This document shows positions 22,205-34,047 of a DNA stretch of 64,000 bases, in pieces. Positions within the stretch are counted from its first letter, which is position 1, and every line of letters starts with the position of its first letter. The position numbers and the translations under genes are program-made. The notes under the pieces were generated by a model. That model had not been told where the DNA came from and made no database searches. It saw nothing but the letters and a program-made list of their open reading frames with translations. The stretch is taken from the NCBI RefSeq assembly GCF_023898315.1, contig NC_064616.1, positions 289,691,205 to 289,755,204 of the forward strand, written 5' to 3'. This DNA is from Schistocerca nitens. Taxonomy: Eukaryota > Arthropoda > Insecta > Orthoptera > Acrididae.

Positions 22205-22518
22205 AATGCATGAAGCACAGTTCGTGATACCTCACTCCTTTGATCAAAATGCCCATAGATATACAAAGGCACAGTCTGAGGCAATGCCGCGTGGGCCCTA
22301 TTAATCGTAGCACTCATAGGCACAGTAGAAAAATGATAAAAAATCGTGTTTGGAAGTTCTGTTTGCATAGCTGGAAGCTGCGATGGCATCTGGTTCACTG
22401 ATAATTAAGGTGCTTGAGTTGTGGCGGGAGAAGGTAACTGCTGGTGGCGATTGAAAGACCACATGGCATAGCAACAAAAGATGATACACGAAACACAAAA
22501 ACAGTTCGGAGCACTTGT

Positions 22519-22532
22519 CGTCGGGGTCACCA
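22519..22532 (-). promoter_or_regulatory. Primer-binding-site-like sequence
   Basis: Read on the minus strand, TGGTGACCCCGACG follows the 5' LTR end almost directly (one T between). TGG at the start matches the complement of tRNA CCA ends, as expected for a reverse transcription primer site. Confidence 0.6.
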
Positions 22533-22533
22533 A

Positions 22534-22757
22534 TGTGGAAGTAGGTACGATGGCTTAAATGAATATGCTAAGATTTCACATGTAGAGAAAAGCATTTTAA
22601 TGTTCAGCTTGATATCACTATACATAAACACACAGTCACTGCAATTCTTAGGTTCACAATGGACGGAAGGTCCGTGGGCTATTTCTCGCAAAACTCAAAG
22701 ATGGCAGTGCAAAGATAGGTCAGTCGACCGATTGCATGCTGCCACAAACTTTCACAG
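22534..22757 (-). repeat. 5' LTR of the minus-strand gypsy
   Basis: Begins TGTGGAAG on plus (ends CTTCCACA on minus). The outer boundary is estimated from where old repeat sequence resumes; no TSD was recognised. Confidence 0.65.
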
Positions 22758-22907
22758 TTTAAGTGTCTAATGTAATGAACTGGTACAAGTAGTAATCTTC
22801 TATGGCAACGTTAAATATCATTGAGAGACGTGAGCTAAATTCTTTATAATGTTACATGTTAAGGACAAAATTCAGCAACTCTACTACTTCCTTAATGAAA
22901 AGTAATA
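22758..22907. repeat. Old long repeat, continuation
   Basis: Contains GTTAAATATCATTGAGAGAC, repeated at 24783 and, diverged, at 13210 and 62515. Confidence 0.6.
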
Positions 22908-24013
22908 CACTGTCCACTCGTATCAATGTGACCACATGTCAAGAGCCTGAATAACTGCCTTATGCTGCATGGATGTACTGAAAGAGAGTCTGTGAGGTCC
23001 AGGAAGGTATCAACAGGGATGTGGAAATCCATGCCAACTTCAATGCTTTGGCCAGCTGTGCTATGTGATCCATTGCGACCAAGATGGTGCAACAGGTGGT
23101 TTAAACCTGGGGAGTTTGTTGGCCATGGGAGTACAGTAAAGTCATCCTGGTGCACTTTGAACCACACACCTACACTTCAAGGTGTGTGACACATTGCATT
23201 GTCCTGCTGAAAGATGCCATTGTGCCAAGGAAAAACAAACTGCATGAAGGTGTGGACATGAGCCCCAAGGATAGATACATACTTGTGTTCATCCATTGTG
23301 CCTTACAGGATGACAAGATCAACCAGGGAATGCCCTCCAGCCTGGACCCTTTTACTGATTATTGCAGGTTGTTTGCTTTCAGATGTTTCATGCTTTACAT
23401 GCCAGTGGTCATCTGTCTGATGGGGCATAAAAAGTGATTCACCAGAAAAGGCCACCTGTCACCACTCAGTGGGTATTCAGCTGCGATGCTGACATGCAAA
23501 TTCCCGATTTTGTTGGTAATGAACAGCACTCAACATGGATTTATGCTGCTGCAGAGGCCCATACACACCAATGTTAGCTGAACAGTTGATGAGGAGATAC
23601 TGTTGGTAGCCCATTGGTTGTTCTACATGGTGAGTTGCTCAGCAGTTGCACATCTCCAAAGGCATTGCTCATACCTGTCGTCTATGGCCTGTAGTGCACC
23701 AAGTGCTGGTTTTCTATAGCACCATTTTGCCATTCATGGTATATTTTAACCAAAGTGTGACATGGACAGTTTACAAACAAAGCTGTTTTGGAAATTGTTC
23801 CATCCTTGGACTGAAAGCCAATGATTATGCCCTTTTGAATGTCAGATAAATCACTGCGTTTGCACGTTATGACAACGACTGCACTGTTTTCCACAGGTGC
23901 CAATACACTTTATATATTCTTCACTGCTAATGCTGCCACTGGCCATCTGTGAGTCATTATTCCATGCTGATGTTCAACATAGGTGGTGGTCACATTAATG
24001 AGGCTGGACTGTG
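22908..24013 (-). pseudogene. Second Tc1-like family element, decayed
   Basis: Terminal repeats CACTGTCCACTCGTATCAAT and its inverse ATTAATGAGGCTGGACTGTG are each flanked by TA (22906-22907, 24014-24015). Minus-strand remnants include QDDFTVLPWPTNSPGLN, the box just before the third catalytic residue, and a C-terminal tail ending at the terminal repeat. Many stops; 1.1 kb total. The element interrupts the old long repeat, and its TA duplication lets the pre-insertion site be read. Confidence 0.8.
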
Positions 24014-24015
24014 TA

Positions 24016-25100
24016 GTACTCTGCATGCTGCTGTTGTAAGTCCTTGTTAGAGACAGAACAATAATAACATTATTGACAATACAGATTGCAGAAATAAGCG
24101 TAGTGAGTTACCACTATTCTGTCATGTGTGTTTGCATTCTTAGATTAGTATAACAGAGGTATTACTGTCAAACAATGGAAAATCCTGGATGGAATGTAAT
24201 AGTACGAGAGAAGGAAAGTTGCTACTCACCATATAGCGGAGATGCCGAGTCGCGATAGGCACAATTATTGTGCCTATTGCGACTAAGCATCTCCGCTATA
24301 TGGTGAGTAGCAACTTTCCTTCTCTCGTAGAGGTATTACTGTATATTATAAAGTTCCTTCTTATTCATATCCGTACACTGTAACTCATGGAATTCATAAT
24401 AGTCTCTTTTATCACACTGGTATTATATTCTACACTGTTCTAATCAACCAATAATGGATGTGATATAAGATTCACAACACTAAATTAACTGAAGCAGTTT
24501 ATTTGGGGCAGTAAAGTAATATATAGTCTGAAGCAACTGCATGAGTTCAACTGAACTATACAGATAATTGAGGACATACTAATTCACAATGGCACATTTC
24601 ACCTGGTAACAGAATCAACATCCATTTTGTTCATCCAGGTAAATTTGTAATTCCAGCTGTTAAAGGAAGATGTTACAAGACAGGTGAGAACAGATAAGTT
24701 AAACAAAAGTTTTCCAATTATGAATCAGTATTTGACATTTTAAGTTCTAAACTACTGTATGAAGGAAATAGCTGAGGAAATGTTAAATATCATTGAGAGA
24801 CATTAAGTAAGCCATTTCTAGGGTTAGACAGCTAACTCAAAAAAAAAAAAAAAAAAACAAAAAACAAACAATTATAGCATTTTCTTGATGGAAAGCATTA
24901 CTATTCCGCAAGACCATATTGAAATACTTTGATTGTGATAGCACAATTGTAATAGCAGTAACAATGCTGATTGCAGAGAAGAGTAAAGTTAGTTACAACT
25001 ATTCTGGTATATGGGTTTGTATTTCTAGATTAGTATAACAAAAATTTTACTGGATATCATAAATATCCTTTCTTTTCACATCAGTAAATATCCAGTAGAT
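24016..25100. repeat. Old long repeat, continuation with an internal tandem
   Basis: GTTAAATATCATTGAGAGAC at 24783 repeats 22813; the following TTAC(C/A)ACTATTCT and AGATTAGTATAACA words occur at about 24107-24155 and again at 24990-25040. After removing insertions the internal period is roughly 0.7 kb. A (A)18 run lies at about 24840. Confidence 0.55.
24169..24328. mobile_element. 160-bp insertion dominated by a nearly perfect hairpin
   Basis: Flanked by a 14-bp TSD, AGAGGTATTACTGT, at 24155-24168 and 24329-24342. After about 34 bases, 24203-24329 forms a hairpin with arms of about 63 bases centred at 24266 and only a few mismatches (for example CCGAGTCGCGATAGG against CCTATTGCGACTAAG). Confidence 0.85.
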
Positions 25101-25415
25101 GAATCCTCAAAATGCAGCTGCTGCTTTATTGAGCAGCTCCTCATTTAGTCTCTTGAGGCTGAGAGGAACCCCTTCCATACTTCCCTTCCTCAGAAAAGTC
25201 TGAGGAGGTACTGGGAATCAAATCCAGGACATTCTGCACCAAAGGCAGCAATTCTAACTATCTGGCTATTGAGGTGGCCTTCTCATACATAAATAATAAT
25301 ACTTCAGCATGCTGAAGTCATTGATTTACTGTTAATCTTATGTAATCTACTTTTGAAGTTACACCCATTTAATCTCTACGATTAAACTATTGCATGTGTG
25401 TCACGCTTGAATATT
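25101..25415. other. Non-coding DNA
   Basis: No gene or recognised element. Confidence 0.4.
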
Positions 25416-25681
25416 TCAACTTTGCATAAACTGTAAGAGAGCTAAGTGAAATTTAAAATTATCCTGGCCAATTAAATGTGCAAAGAGATTTTGGAATTGC
25501 AGCCAGTTGCCGTAAACTTCACTCCACGATATTTCAACTGGACACCTGCCAGTTATTTTCAGAAGAGCCATTGAAGACGTTCTGCTCACTGCCTTATGTA
25601 GCATGCTGATAGTATTGCCGCACATGCATAAGAGTCACGGTGACAGAAGGACTACACTGCCAAATGGCGGTACCCTTGCTG

Positions 25682-25848
25682 TGCCCGGGTTCCCGGGTTC
25701 GATTCCTGGCGGGGTCAGGGATTTTCTCTGCCTCGTGATGACTGGGTGTTGTGTGATGTCCTTAGGTTAAATAGGTTTAAGTAGTTCTAAGTTCTAGGGG
25801 ACTGATGACCATAGATGTTAAGTCACATAGTGCTCAGAACCATTTGAA
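25682..25848 (+). mobile_element. 5'-truncated tRNA SINE
   Basis: Starts in the T arm (GGTTCGATTCCTGGC) and runs through the family body (CCTTAGGTTAAATAGGTTTAA, split here only by family variation) to CTCAGAACCATTTGAA. Probable 8-bp TSD CCTTGCTG at 25674-25681 and 25849-25856. Inserted in the Penelope 3' region. Confidence 0.75.
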
Positions 25849-25958
25849 CCTTGCTGGTGGAACTGCAAGGATCAGCTGTCTTATTCATTGTCAATTGCTG
25901 TAGTTATCAGAGTATTCTGGCGTCTTTGGTGGTAGCAAATCTCTGAGATGACAGGATT

Positions 25959-26660
25959 TCACGCATTATCCAGCTGGTAGCCACTGCCACAGTTCATTAA
26001 ATTTTCCATGATGCATATTTCAACAGATTCTTTTATAGTGGAGTCCAAAAAGGAATTTGCTGTGGCCAAAATTAATGTTTTGTCATACTCCACTGAATGT
26101 CTGTTGGAAATACAATGTTCCACAATTGCTGACTTCCTGGGTTGCAGAAGGGGAGTGCTGTTGTTTGTCCTGTATAGGCCATACCACACTGGCAAAGTAT
26201 TTTGCAAATTCCCACCTTCTACAATAACAAGTTATTCTTCACTGGTCCTAGCAGCTCTGTAATCTTAGGTGGAAGATGGAAAATCACTTTCACCTGAAAA
26301 GTACTAAGGATTCTTGCTATTTTGGAGGAAATATTTCCAATAAAGGGAAGGAAAGCGAGGGAGTTTGCTGGCGCATTCTCCTCTTTATCTACTACTCGGT
26401 TTTTTGTTGTAGCTGAGAATGCCCTGTTAATTTGCTGGGTCGAATATCCATTGTCTCTGAACACTGTCCTTAAATGTGCAAGCTCTTTAGGTAAACTGTC
26501 TGCATCCAGCACTGAATGGGACCTGTGTACAAGGGTTTTAAGCACACTCATACTTTGGGAGGGGTAATGGCAACTTGAAGAGTGCAAGTACATATCAGTG
26601 TGAGTGGGCTTACGGTGAACAGAATGTCCCAGAGAGTCATCACTCTTCCAGATGATAATG
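25959..26660 (-). pseudogene. Penelope-like RT C-terminus and GIY-YIG endonuclease
   Basis: Minus strand, right to left: HSVHRKPTHTDLYLHSSS-like RT end with frameshifts, then LKTLVHRSHSVLDADSLPKE and LAFLPFIGNISSKIARIL, typical of the Penelope linker. Next comes the GIY-YIG nuclease part: EHCISNRHSVEYDKTLILA and IKESVEICIMENLMN, with the catalytic Glu context retained. The GIY-YIG core itself is damaged. Penelope elements encode RT fused to this nuclease, which cuts target DNA. Stops make this copy non-functional. Confidence 0.85.
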
Positions 26661-26774
26661 GTAAAGTTGGTAAAGATGATGGTAAAGTTGCAAACAAAGT
26701 CTTTGAAACCAATGTTTTTCTGATTTTGCTGGTTAGCATAAGCAGCATGTAGTTTTGCTGCTATTCTCCAAGGA

Positions 26775-29700
26775 GGAAAATAAACACTACTACTGGATCA
26801 AGAACATGTGCAACTTCTTTCACCGCAGTTGTAGAAAGAATATTGTGATACATAAAATTTTTGCCTGACATGCCTGAACTCATTTACTTCAAGCAAGTGT
26901 TTATCAAAGAATCTGGCCAACACAGGAGCCACTATATGGGGATATGCCCACAGATGAGAATACATTCTTAAAGTTTAAGAACACCCAGCATAAGGAGCAC
27001 TGCCCCTTTGTAGTGTGTGCTGACTTTGAGTGCCCCCTTGTTCCAGCAACATGCTGTGAGGGCAATCCCATACCACCTTCACTGAATGACACATGCCATA
27101 TACAGCAATTCATCAAGTCGTGTGTGCATATGCCTCGGAACATAATCATTTTCATTCATGGTATGTTGGGGAAAATCCTGTATGATGGTTGCTCTCTGAG
27201 CTTGAACAAATTGCATGGAATGTTGATTGGATTTAACACATTGAGAATCCCATGACCAAATTACAGGAAAATGACAGTTTTTATAAGAAGCAATTTAAAT
27301 GTCATATTTGTGAGTGACCATTAGATACGAAAATGTAGGAATTATTGTCACCTAATGAGGATGTTCCACAGTGCAGCTCATAACCCATGAAACTTGAAAT
27401 GGTAACTGATTTCGGAGTGGACAATGACCAGGTTAGTGTCTTGCCTTTGAGTGTTGAAATATACATCTTATTCCCCCAATGAAGTTAACTGAGAATTATG
27501 CTAAACTACCTAGACTCATTCCATTTTATGCATGTGCCACTTCATAAACTTGTCATGCATGAAGAGGTAATGCACATCACTCGAGATGCCTATCATGATG
27601 CTACAAACCAACATATTGTATGGACTCTATGGGGAGACTCAACAAAACCACACTACTCATCATACCCACATTTGTCAGTAGCATTAGAGGCAATTGCATA
27701 CCAGATGCAGAGCATGGATATGCAGTGAATATTTGCCAAGGATTCGAGATCCCTAATTTAGTGGAGTATGCAAGACCTTAGATGGACATGATTTCAGACT
27801 TCCTTGCAGACATGTTTGAGAAATTTCATAGTGTTTGCATGGCCACACACTCTGGGCCCTGTCTTCTGTTACACCATGTGAGGCCTTTTTTGAGACACCA
27901 TGTTGAAAAAGACATGTGTCAGCACAGAACTATTGACAGATGTTGACATGCTGCTCTTTCTTTAATGCAGGATCCCTGGGGAACTTTGCCAATGTGACAT
28001 AGGCTTTCTGCTTATATCTCATGTAGTGAGATGCCTAAGACAGAACACATTCCAGATCAACAAGAGAAAAGTTTATTACCAAAACAACAGGACATTGACA
28101 AAACAAAAACTTCTTCTCATGGAAATTAATGCAAAACCCTCTCAGTCTTCTGCCAGGTGTGCTCCTGGAAAACAACATATTGAATAAAGATTGTGGGACA
28201 CAGAGATAAACGTAATGAAATATCCCATGGAAATGAAATAGAGTTTACTTGGCAGAAGCTGGCCAAGATACTTCTCAAGGATGATGCTGAAGAGGTCTAC
28301 AGTCCCACTGCAGAGGATCCTACCAGTCTCTGATTGAAGGGGTAGGTTGAGCTCGCATATGAGTTGGCTCAGAGTGACAGCAGAGAAATATCAATGACTG
28401 GGACTGCGCCCCTATAATAGCTGATGCACAGAGATTCACCTGGGGATCTATTTCCACCCATGTGACTAGGCAGGGGGAAGTGGATCCCCAGTTAGGTGGA
28501 CCTCTGGTGGTGATTGCCCCATCATCTGCCAGTTTCAATATGACTCTTGCCAGTGGCTGAAGTCCTGGGAGGTGACACCTTGCAGGCATGTAGGTATGTG
28601 ATGCCATTCCTTCATATATAATGCTGGTTTATGACACAGACCAAGGCATATGACCCATAGATGGGTGAGAAGCTCAATGTATTTAATGATTTGAGTTACA
28701 TCTTGTACCTGTATGTAAACAATTTATGTGGGCATGCCATGAAAGAAGCTCTTTGAATCGGAGGGTTTTGGTGGCTGTCCAATGAAGAAATCATTGGATT
28801 AGATAAATCTGATGATGTGACCGCAGATTCTGGTGTAGGATAAGTCATGGAGGAAGAATAAGGCACGTGCTAATAATTTGAATCACACACACAGTGATTT
28901 GCCACTGTTTCTAGAGTGACTAATTCTGTAGACAGTTCTTTCCCCAAGTTGATGATGGTGCTAGGGGACAAACAAAGATACATCATGCATTACAGAAACC
29001 TTCATCAATATCTCAGTTTGGGAATGGAACTTAATAGAGTAACTTGTGTCATTAAATTTGACCTGCATGTCTGGTTGAAGGAATATAGTGATTTAAACAC
29101 TGAACAGATAGCTTCCTTGATGTGTGAGTTTGAAAAAGACTTTTTTAAACTGATAAACAATATAATTTTTGACAAGACAGTGGAGAATTTCAGAAACTAG
29201 TCCTGAAATACATATAGTTTTCTGCTGGAGGGCGATTATGGAGCAAACGATTATACTGCAAGGCCAAATTTTATACAGGTCACTACCTTCAACAAAGAAT
29301 TTGTCACTCTGGAGATGGAAAAAGGTTCTGGCAGAGTTCAAAAAACCTGATTGTGTCAGTATGTGTATATTGGATCTATCGGAACTTTACATGTGTCAAT
29401 TTAATTATAGGTTAGTAAAAACTTACTTCGAGCACCCAGAGTTCCTTTATGTGGATATGGACAGGAGATGGGTTGTGACCCATATGAAGTAAGAAGATAC
29501 CACTCTGATCAATTTGACACGTCTGGATATGTGGCCGATAATCCTTATGGCATTATGCTTGCCAACAATAAGGGTATTTACCTTATCAAACATGAGGTGA
29601 ATGGGTTGCGAACTGAATAGTTTGTAGGTCTTAGATCGAAAATAGATACATTCTATACAGCGACAGGTGCCAGTCAAAGGCAGGTGAAGCATATGTTTCA

Positions 29701-29902
29701 TGCTGTATCAATGATTGTCAGGGTTGAAGACTACTTGGAGTACCCGCACAGTGGCACTGACAGTGGTCCATCTTCCACACTGCATCTGGTGCAGCAACTT
29801 AGTATTCGATTGCAGAAACATGGGGTGCACACTGTATCACAGCTGAAAATCATCCTGTCACCTCATAATGATATACAGGTCATACTAGCACCATTCACTT
29901 GA
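26775..29902 (+). pseudogene. polB: Polinton (Maverick) protein-primed DNA polymerase B, decayed
   Basis: Polinton PolB replicates the element from a protein primer. Landmarks in order on the plus strand: HYYWIKNM at 26780; FVVCADFECP at about 27010, the Exo I motif with its Asp and Glu; a YLYVNNLCGHAM block near 28710, matching polymerase motif A; YRNLHQYLSLG, then FEKDFFKLINNIIFDKTVEN at about 29130, the motif B region; YVDMD near 29450 (motif C, usually YxDTD, so the middle residues are changed); GLRSK and LSPHNDIQ near the C-terminus. Stops and frameshifts are frequent, and 27750-28600 is hard to align and probably contains other inserted sequence. It faces the minus-strand capsid genes at 33.3-35.6 kb, a convergent layout. 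Confidence 0.85.
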
Positions 29903-30470
29903 GTGACAGAGACAGAATGAATGTATTTATTTTTGTAAACAGCATGTGTGTTTGTAGATTATTAGTATTAGCCATTTATAACCATGTAATTATTTGTATC
30001 AATATATGTGTGTGCATGTCTCAGTTTATTGCACACTATGTGTACAGTAAGGAACTGTGTACTGTGCACACATGTATGTGTGTGTAAAAATTAGCTCATG
30101 AGTGTGAGGCTGTGCATATGTTCAACATCAGTTTTTCACCAGCTGCTAGTCATTAAAGTCTATAGTTTTTAGAGCAATCTAGTTCTCACACTAAATCTGC
30201 CTTTTCAACACTGAAAGATTGTATCAAATGCTACTGTACAAATTTTTTACTGAAACAGCTGTATATGAAATGACACAGTAAATTTTTTTTCCATTGCAGC
30301 AGTTGTAAAAATTTTCATGGAAAATCTATTGAATTGTATATTGTAGATTTTGTTTTCTTGCTCCAAGTCATTATTATTAGAGTAAGAAAAATCTATTTAT
30401 GTATCAAAAGTATTACAGGAAAATTATTTTAAGGAACTCATGATTCTATTTTTGTGCTTAGTAGGTTGCA
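29903..30470. other. Non-coding, AT- and TG-rich
   Basis: Alternating TGTGTG/ATGTGTG segments; no gene recognised. Confidence 0.4.
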
Positions 30471-30489
30471 ACAGACTTTTATGAATAAC

Positions 30490-30620
30490 TTTAAGGCTAG
30501 GTCGGTAGAAAAGTCACATAGAAAGCAAAGAGTCTTGCTGCTAGGAAGCAGTCATGCAAGAGGGGTAGGCCAGTTGCTACAGGAAAAGCCAGGTATAGAA
30601 TACTATGTTTCAAGCAAAGA
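30490..30620 (+). pseudogene. SGNH-hydrolase-like fragment
   Basis: The frame reads KQRVLLLGSSHARGVGQLLQ, matching the block I motif (GDSHxRG type) of SGNH/GDSL-like domains carried by some insect retroelements. Only about 45 residues remain before unrelated Tc1-type sequence. The nucleophile Ser is present; the usual Asp before it is Ser. Confidence 0.4.
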
Positions 30621-30629
30621 AATGGCATT

Positions 30630-31240
30630 CGAGACCACCACACCTGGTCATTGGACCATATGGCAGGCAACAATCTGGTTGGTATTCCAACACTGTCTGG
30701 GTCACCTACAGATACATCTTTGGTCTGGAATTTCATTGATCGAAATAGAATTGTCTTCAGTGATGAGCCCCAATGAACAGGCAAGCCATGTTTGGAGACA
30801 CCTCAGGCGGTATTCAGGTACCTACCTGATTGTCATCTACCATATGGCCCAACAATGAGGAAAGATGTTCTGGAGTGACATTTCATTTCGTAGTAGGACC
30901 CCTTTGGTGGCCAGGACCCTTTTTGTTGTCGTCATCACTAATCTTACAGTGCAGCAGTATGTTGATGATATTCTACACCCCTTTTTGTTGCCCTTCATGA
31001 CAAGAAAGAGAATGCTTGCACATGTAGAGAGTCCCTACTTCTTGCCTTTGTGCTTGCCATATCCTACGTTTGGCAGCAAGTTCGCTGGATGTCTCCCAAA
31101 ATGAGAATGTTTGGAGAATTACTGTCAGGGCCCTCCAACCAGCTCGGGATTTTGACATCCAACACACCAGTTGCACAGAATTTGGCATGCTGCGCCTCAG
31201 GTGGACATTCAACAATTCTGTAAATCAATTCCAACCGGAA
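30630..31240 (+). pseudogene. Tc1-like transposase C-terminal fragment
   Basis: Contains IVFSDEPQ (first catalytic Asp box), ASHVWRHLRR, a QQYVDDILHPFLLPF block and a degenerate end, in several frames. Similar in order to the transposase at 40019-41041 but from a different, much older family. Neither terminal repeat is visible. Confidence 0.65.
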
Positions 31241-31384
31241 TAACTGCTTTCATAAGGGCCATAGGTGGAGTAATGTGTGATATTATTTGCTTAATTTGTG
31301 GAGCTCTTTCTCTTGAACAAATCATCCAATTTTTCTGAAATTTTAATCAACTGCTTATCTGTACAGGTGCATCACATCTACTGA

Positions 31385-32790
31385 TTTATATCCCATTCAG
31401 ATACATCTATGTATAGATCTACAGATGTATGTGATTATCCTGCTATTCACAATAAAGTGTCTGGCAGAGAGTTCAGTAAACCACCTTGAAGCTATCTCTC
31501 TACCGTTCCACTCTCAAACGGCGCACGGGAAAAACAAGCTCTTAAATTTTTCTGTGCAAGCCTTGATTTCTCTTATTTTATTGTGATGGTCATTTCTCCC
31601 TATGTAGGTGGGTGCCAACAGAATGTTTTCGCAATCGGAGGAGAAAACTGGTGAATGAAATTTCGTGGGAAGATCGCATTGCAAAGAAAAACACCTTTGT
31701 TTTAATGATTGCCACTCCAATTTACATGTCATATCTGTGGCACCATCTCCCCTACTTCGCAATAATACAAAACAAGCTGCCCTTCTTCATACTTTTTCGA
31801 TATCATCCGTCAGTCCCATCTGATGCAGATCCTACACCACACAGCAATACTCCAGAACAGGGCAGACAAGCGTGGTGTATGCAGTCTCTTTAGTAGACCT
31901 GTTGCACCTTCTAAGGGTTCTGCCAATGAATCGGAGTATTTGGTTGGCTCTACCCACAACATTGTCTATGTGATCGTTCCAATTTAGGGTATTTGTAAGT
32001 GTAATCCCTAACTATTTAGTTGAATTTACAGTCTTCAGATTTGTGTAACTTATCGTGTAATTGAAATTTAGAAGATTTCTTTTAGTACTAATGTGAATAA
32101 TTTCACACTTTTCTTTATTCATGGTCAATTGCCACTTTTCGCAACATACAGATATCTTATCTAAATCATTTTGCAGGGTCATCTGATGACTTTACAAGAT
32201 GGTAAATGACAGCATCATCTGCAAACAACCTAAGACGGCTACTGAGATTGTCTCCTATATCGTTAATATAGATCAGGTACAATAGAGGGCCTATAACACT
32301 TCCTTGGGTAACACCGGATAATACTTCTGGTTTACTCGATGACTTTCTGACTATTACTATGAACTGTGACATTTCTGACAGGAAATCACGAATCCAGTCA
32401 CACAACTGAGGCAATATTCCATAGGTATGCAGTTTGGTTAGAATATGCTTGTGAGGAATGGTGTCGAAAGCCTTCTGGAAATCTAAAAACGTGGAATCAA
32501 TTTGACGTCCCCTGTCGATAGCACTCATCACTTCGTGAGTATAAAGAGCAAGTTGTGATTTGCAAGAAGGGTGTTTTTTGAATCCTTGCTGTCTACATGT
32601 CAATAAATTGTTTTCTTTGAGGTACTTCATAAATTTCGAATACAGTATATGTTCCAAAACCCTATTGCAAATCGATGTTAGTGATATGGGCCTGTAATTC
32701 AACGGATTACTCCTACTTCTCTTTTTGGGTATTGGTGTGACTTGAGCAATTTTCCAGTCTTAAGGTACGGATCTTTCTGTGAACCAGCTG
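31385..32790 (-). mobile_element. 5'-truncated LINE (jockey/CR1-like)
   Basis: Minus-strand RT ORF at 32166-32702 plus shifted downstream coding to about 31480 and a short 3' end. The 3' coding part retains TAYTTLVCPVLEYC, RRAACFVL, ATYIGRNDHHNKIREI, KFKSLFFPCAV and W blocks typical of arthropod jockey-type ORF2 tails. The endonuclease is absent. Confidence 0.85.
32166..32702 (-). pseudogene. LINE reverse transcriptase
   Basis: 178-residue open segment with NYRPISLTS, LLTCRQQGFKKHPSC, STFLDFQKAFDTIPHKHIL (first catalytic Asp), VTQGSVIGPLLYLIYIND and LFADDAVIY. A stop follows after the FADD box and the rest is in other frames. The start is only the first Met after truncation. Confidence 0.85.
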
Positions 32791-32819
32791 TTTTATCCAA
32801 TTGATAAATGCTTTTTGTG

Positions 32820-32875
32820 CAATAGCATTCTCTCTCTTTCTCTCTCTCTCTCTTTTTTTTTTTTTTTAAAAAAAA
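32820..32875. repeat. (TC)n plus T and A runs
   Basis: CTCTCT repeat followed by T13 and A8. Confidence 0.9.
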
Positions 32876-33320
32876 AGAACATATAACGTGTGTGAGTCAC
32901 ATGTGTTATACATTTATTTGAACTTGAGTGTTTTTTAGGAGGTGCAGTTTAAAGATGATAGTAACACAAATCAAAGACTTATCACTTGGGATTTTGCACA
33001 CTAATCAGCATATGTGTCTCTCTGGGAATAGGTAGCACTCTATTGCTGGTACCATTTCCAAAGACATACAGAACCCATGTCTAAAATTACATAACCTGTG
33101 CTCGAAGAAAACCATAGCCATTGAATTTGGATGAAGTTGTACACTGAATAAAATGTCTCTCACCATATAACCACACCTGTCCTAGTCAAGGATGGCAGAA
33201 ACAAATTAAAGTCAGGGTGAAATCTTTAATAATACAGTGATATTCTTTAAATTCATTCCTTGGTCACTCAACTTAAAAGTAAGTTTACATATTCTAAAAC
33301 CAACACAACACTATTTTATT
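32876..33320. other. Non-coding DNA between Polinton parts
   Basis: Lies between the LINE and the accessory gene of Polinton copy 2; nothing recognised. Confidence 0.4.
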
Positions 33321-33324
33321 TATT

Positions 33325-33740
33325 TCCGTACTTCTTCTTGAAATGCCAAAGGGATGGACATCCATATGATTCCAGGTCATAAATAGCTGCATACTTCTAG
33401 ATTCTGTGTATCCATGTGAACTCTCTCCTCAATGCCTTTGACATAGTGTCTGTTTGGTTGAAATCTTGAAGCGATGCCATCATACCATCATAAGATATGC
33501 CACGATTATTCCAGAGAATTCCGTGGAGGAAGCTTGTTAATCATAATGCTGTCTTCCATGTTTTGGCACACATCACGTCCCTGAGAGATTTTGGTACTGC
33601 TACATTTGCTGAGAACAACTATACTGCGCTTCCATTGTTTCTAAATGCAATGATGACAACATCCTTAAATATGAACTATCTACACCCATCGTAAAAGCCC
33701 TGTGTGTCTACAGTAATGTTCACACTTTGAGGTGCCAGTG
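33325..33740 (-). pseudogene. Polinton copy 2: conserved accessory protein
   Basis: Colinear with the gene at 53028-53590: both have a (D)(A/T)QGF start, (R/-)FIFKDV, a HGI-W-(D/N)-(D/N)-x-GI-Y block and YDLESYGCPSL. I know this signature only as a multicopy protein of unknown function in insect Polintons. It sits directly downstream of the major capsid protein in both copies. Several stops. Confidence 0.7.
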
Positions 33741-34047
33741 TGAAATACTTTGGATATGACTCAGAATTTTTTCATTTATACAACTCGTTGCACAATTCCT
33801 GTGAGGGGACAAACAGTTAGTCACATTGTCTTGCAGAATTAGAACATATGCTGTGGTGCCTGGTGGGAAGTTTTCTGATGATTTGAATTCAGTTCGAAAC
33901 ACTAGTATAATGAATCTTTGTGTTTATGATTCAACAGATGTTTTAACAGTCCATGTCTGCATGGATGTAGTCAGTACCAGAGGATATTCAAAGTACTCCC
34001 ATGAATGGAAAGTTAATGGTAGATGAATACCAACATTCAAAGCTTTT

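Larger units (their letters stand above)
19737..22757 (-). mobile_element. Small internally deleted Ty3/gypsy element
   Basis: Two related terminal blocks (19737-19930 and 22534-22757) begin TGTGGAAGTAGGTAC on the plus strand and run parallel for about 190 bases (AATGAATATGCTAAGATT, ATCACTATA-ATAAACACACAGTCACT). Between them the minus strand encodes gag, protease and a scrap of RT in gypsy order. RNase H, integrase and most of RT are missing; the RT fragment abuts the left LTR, so a deletion joined the middle of pol to the 3' LTR. Confidence 0.85.
25420..26760 (-). mobile_element. Penelope-like element, 5' truncated
   Basis: Minus-strand coding remnants (25959-26660) are followed on the left by a non-coding 3' part (25420-25670) that is split by a SINE at 25682-25848. 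Only the end of RT, the linker and the endonuclease remain. The right edge abuts the Polinton polymerase fragment at about 26770. Confidence 0.8.
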
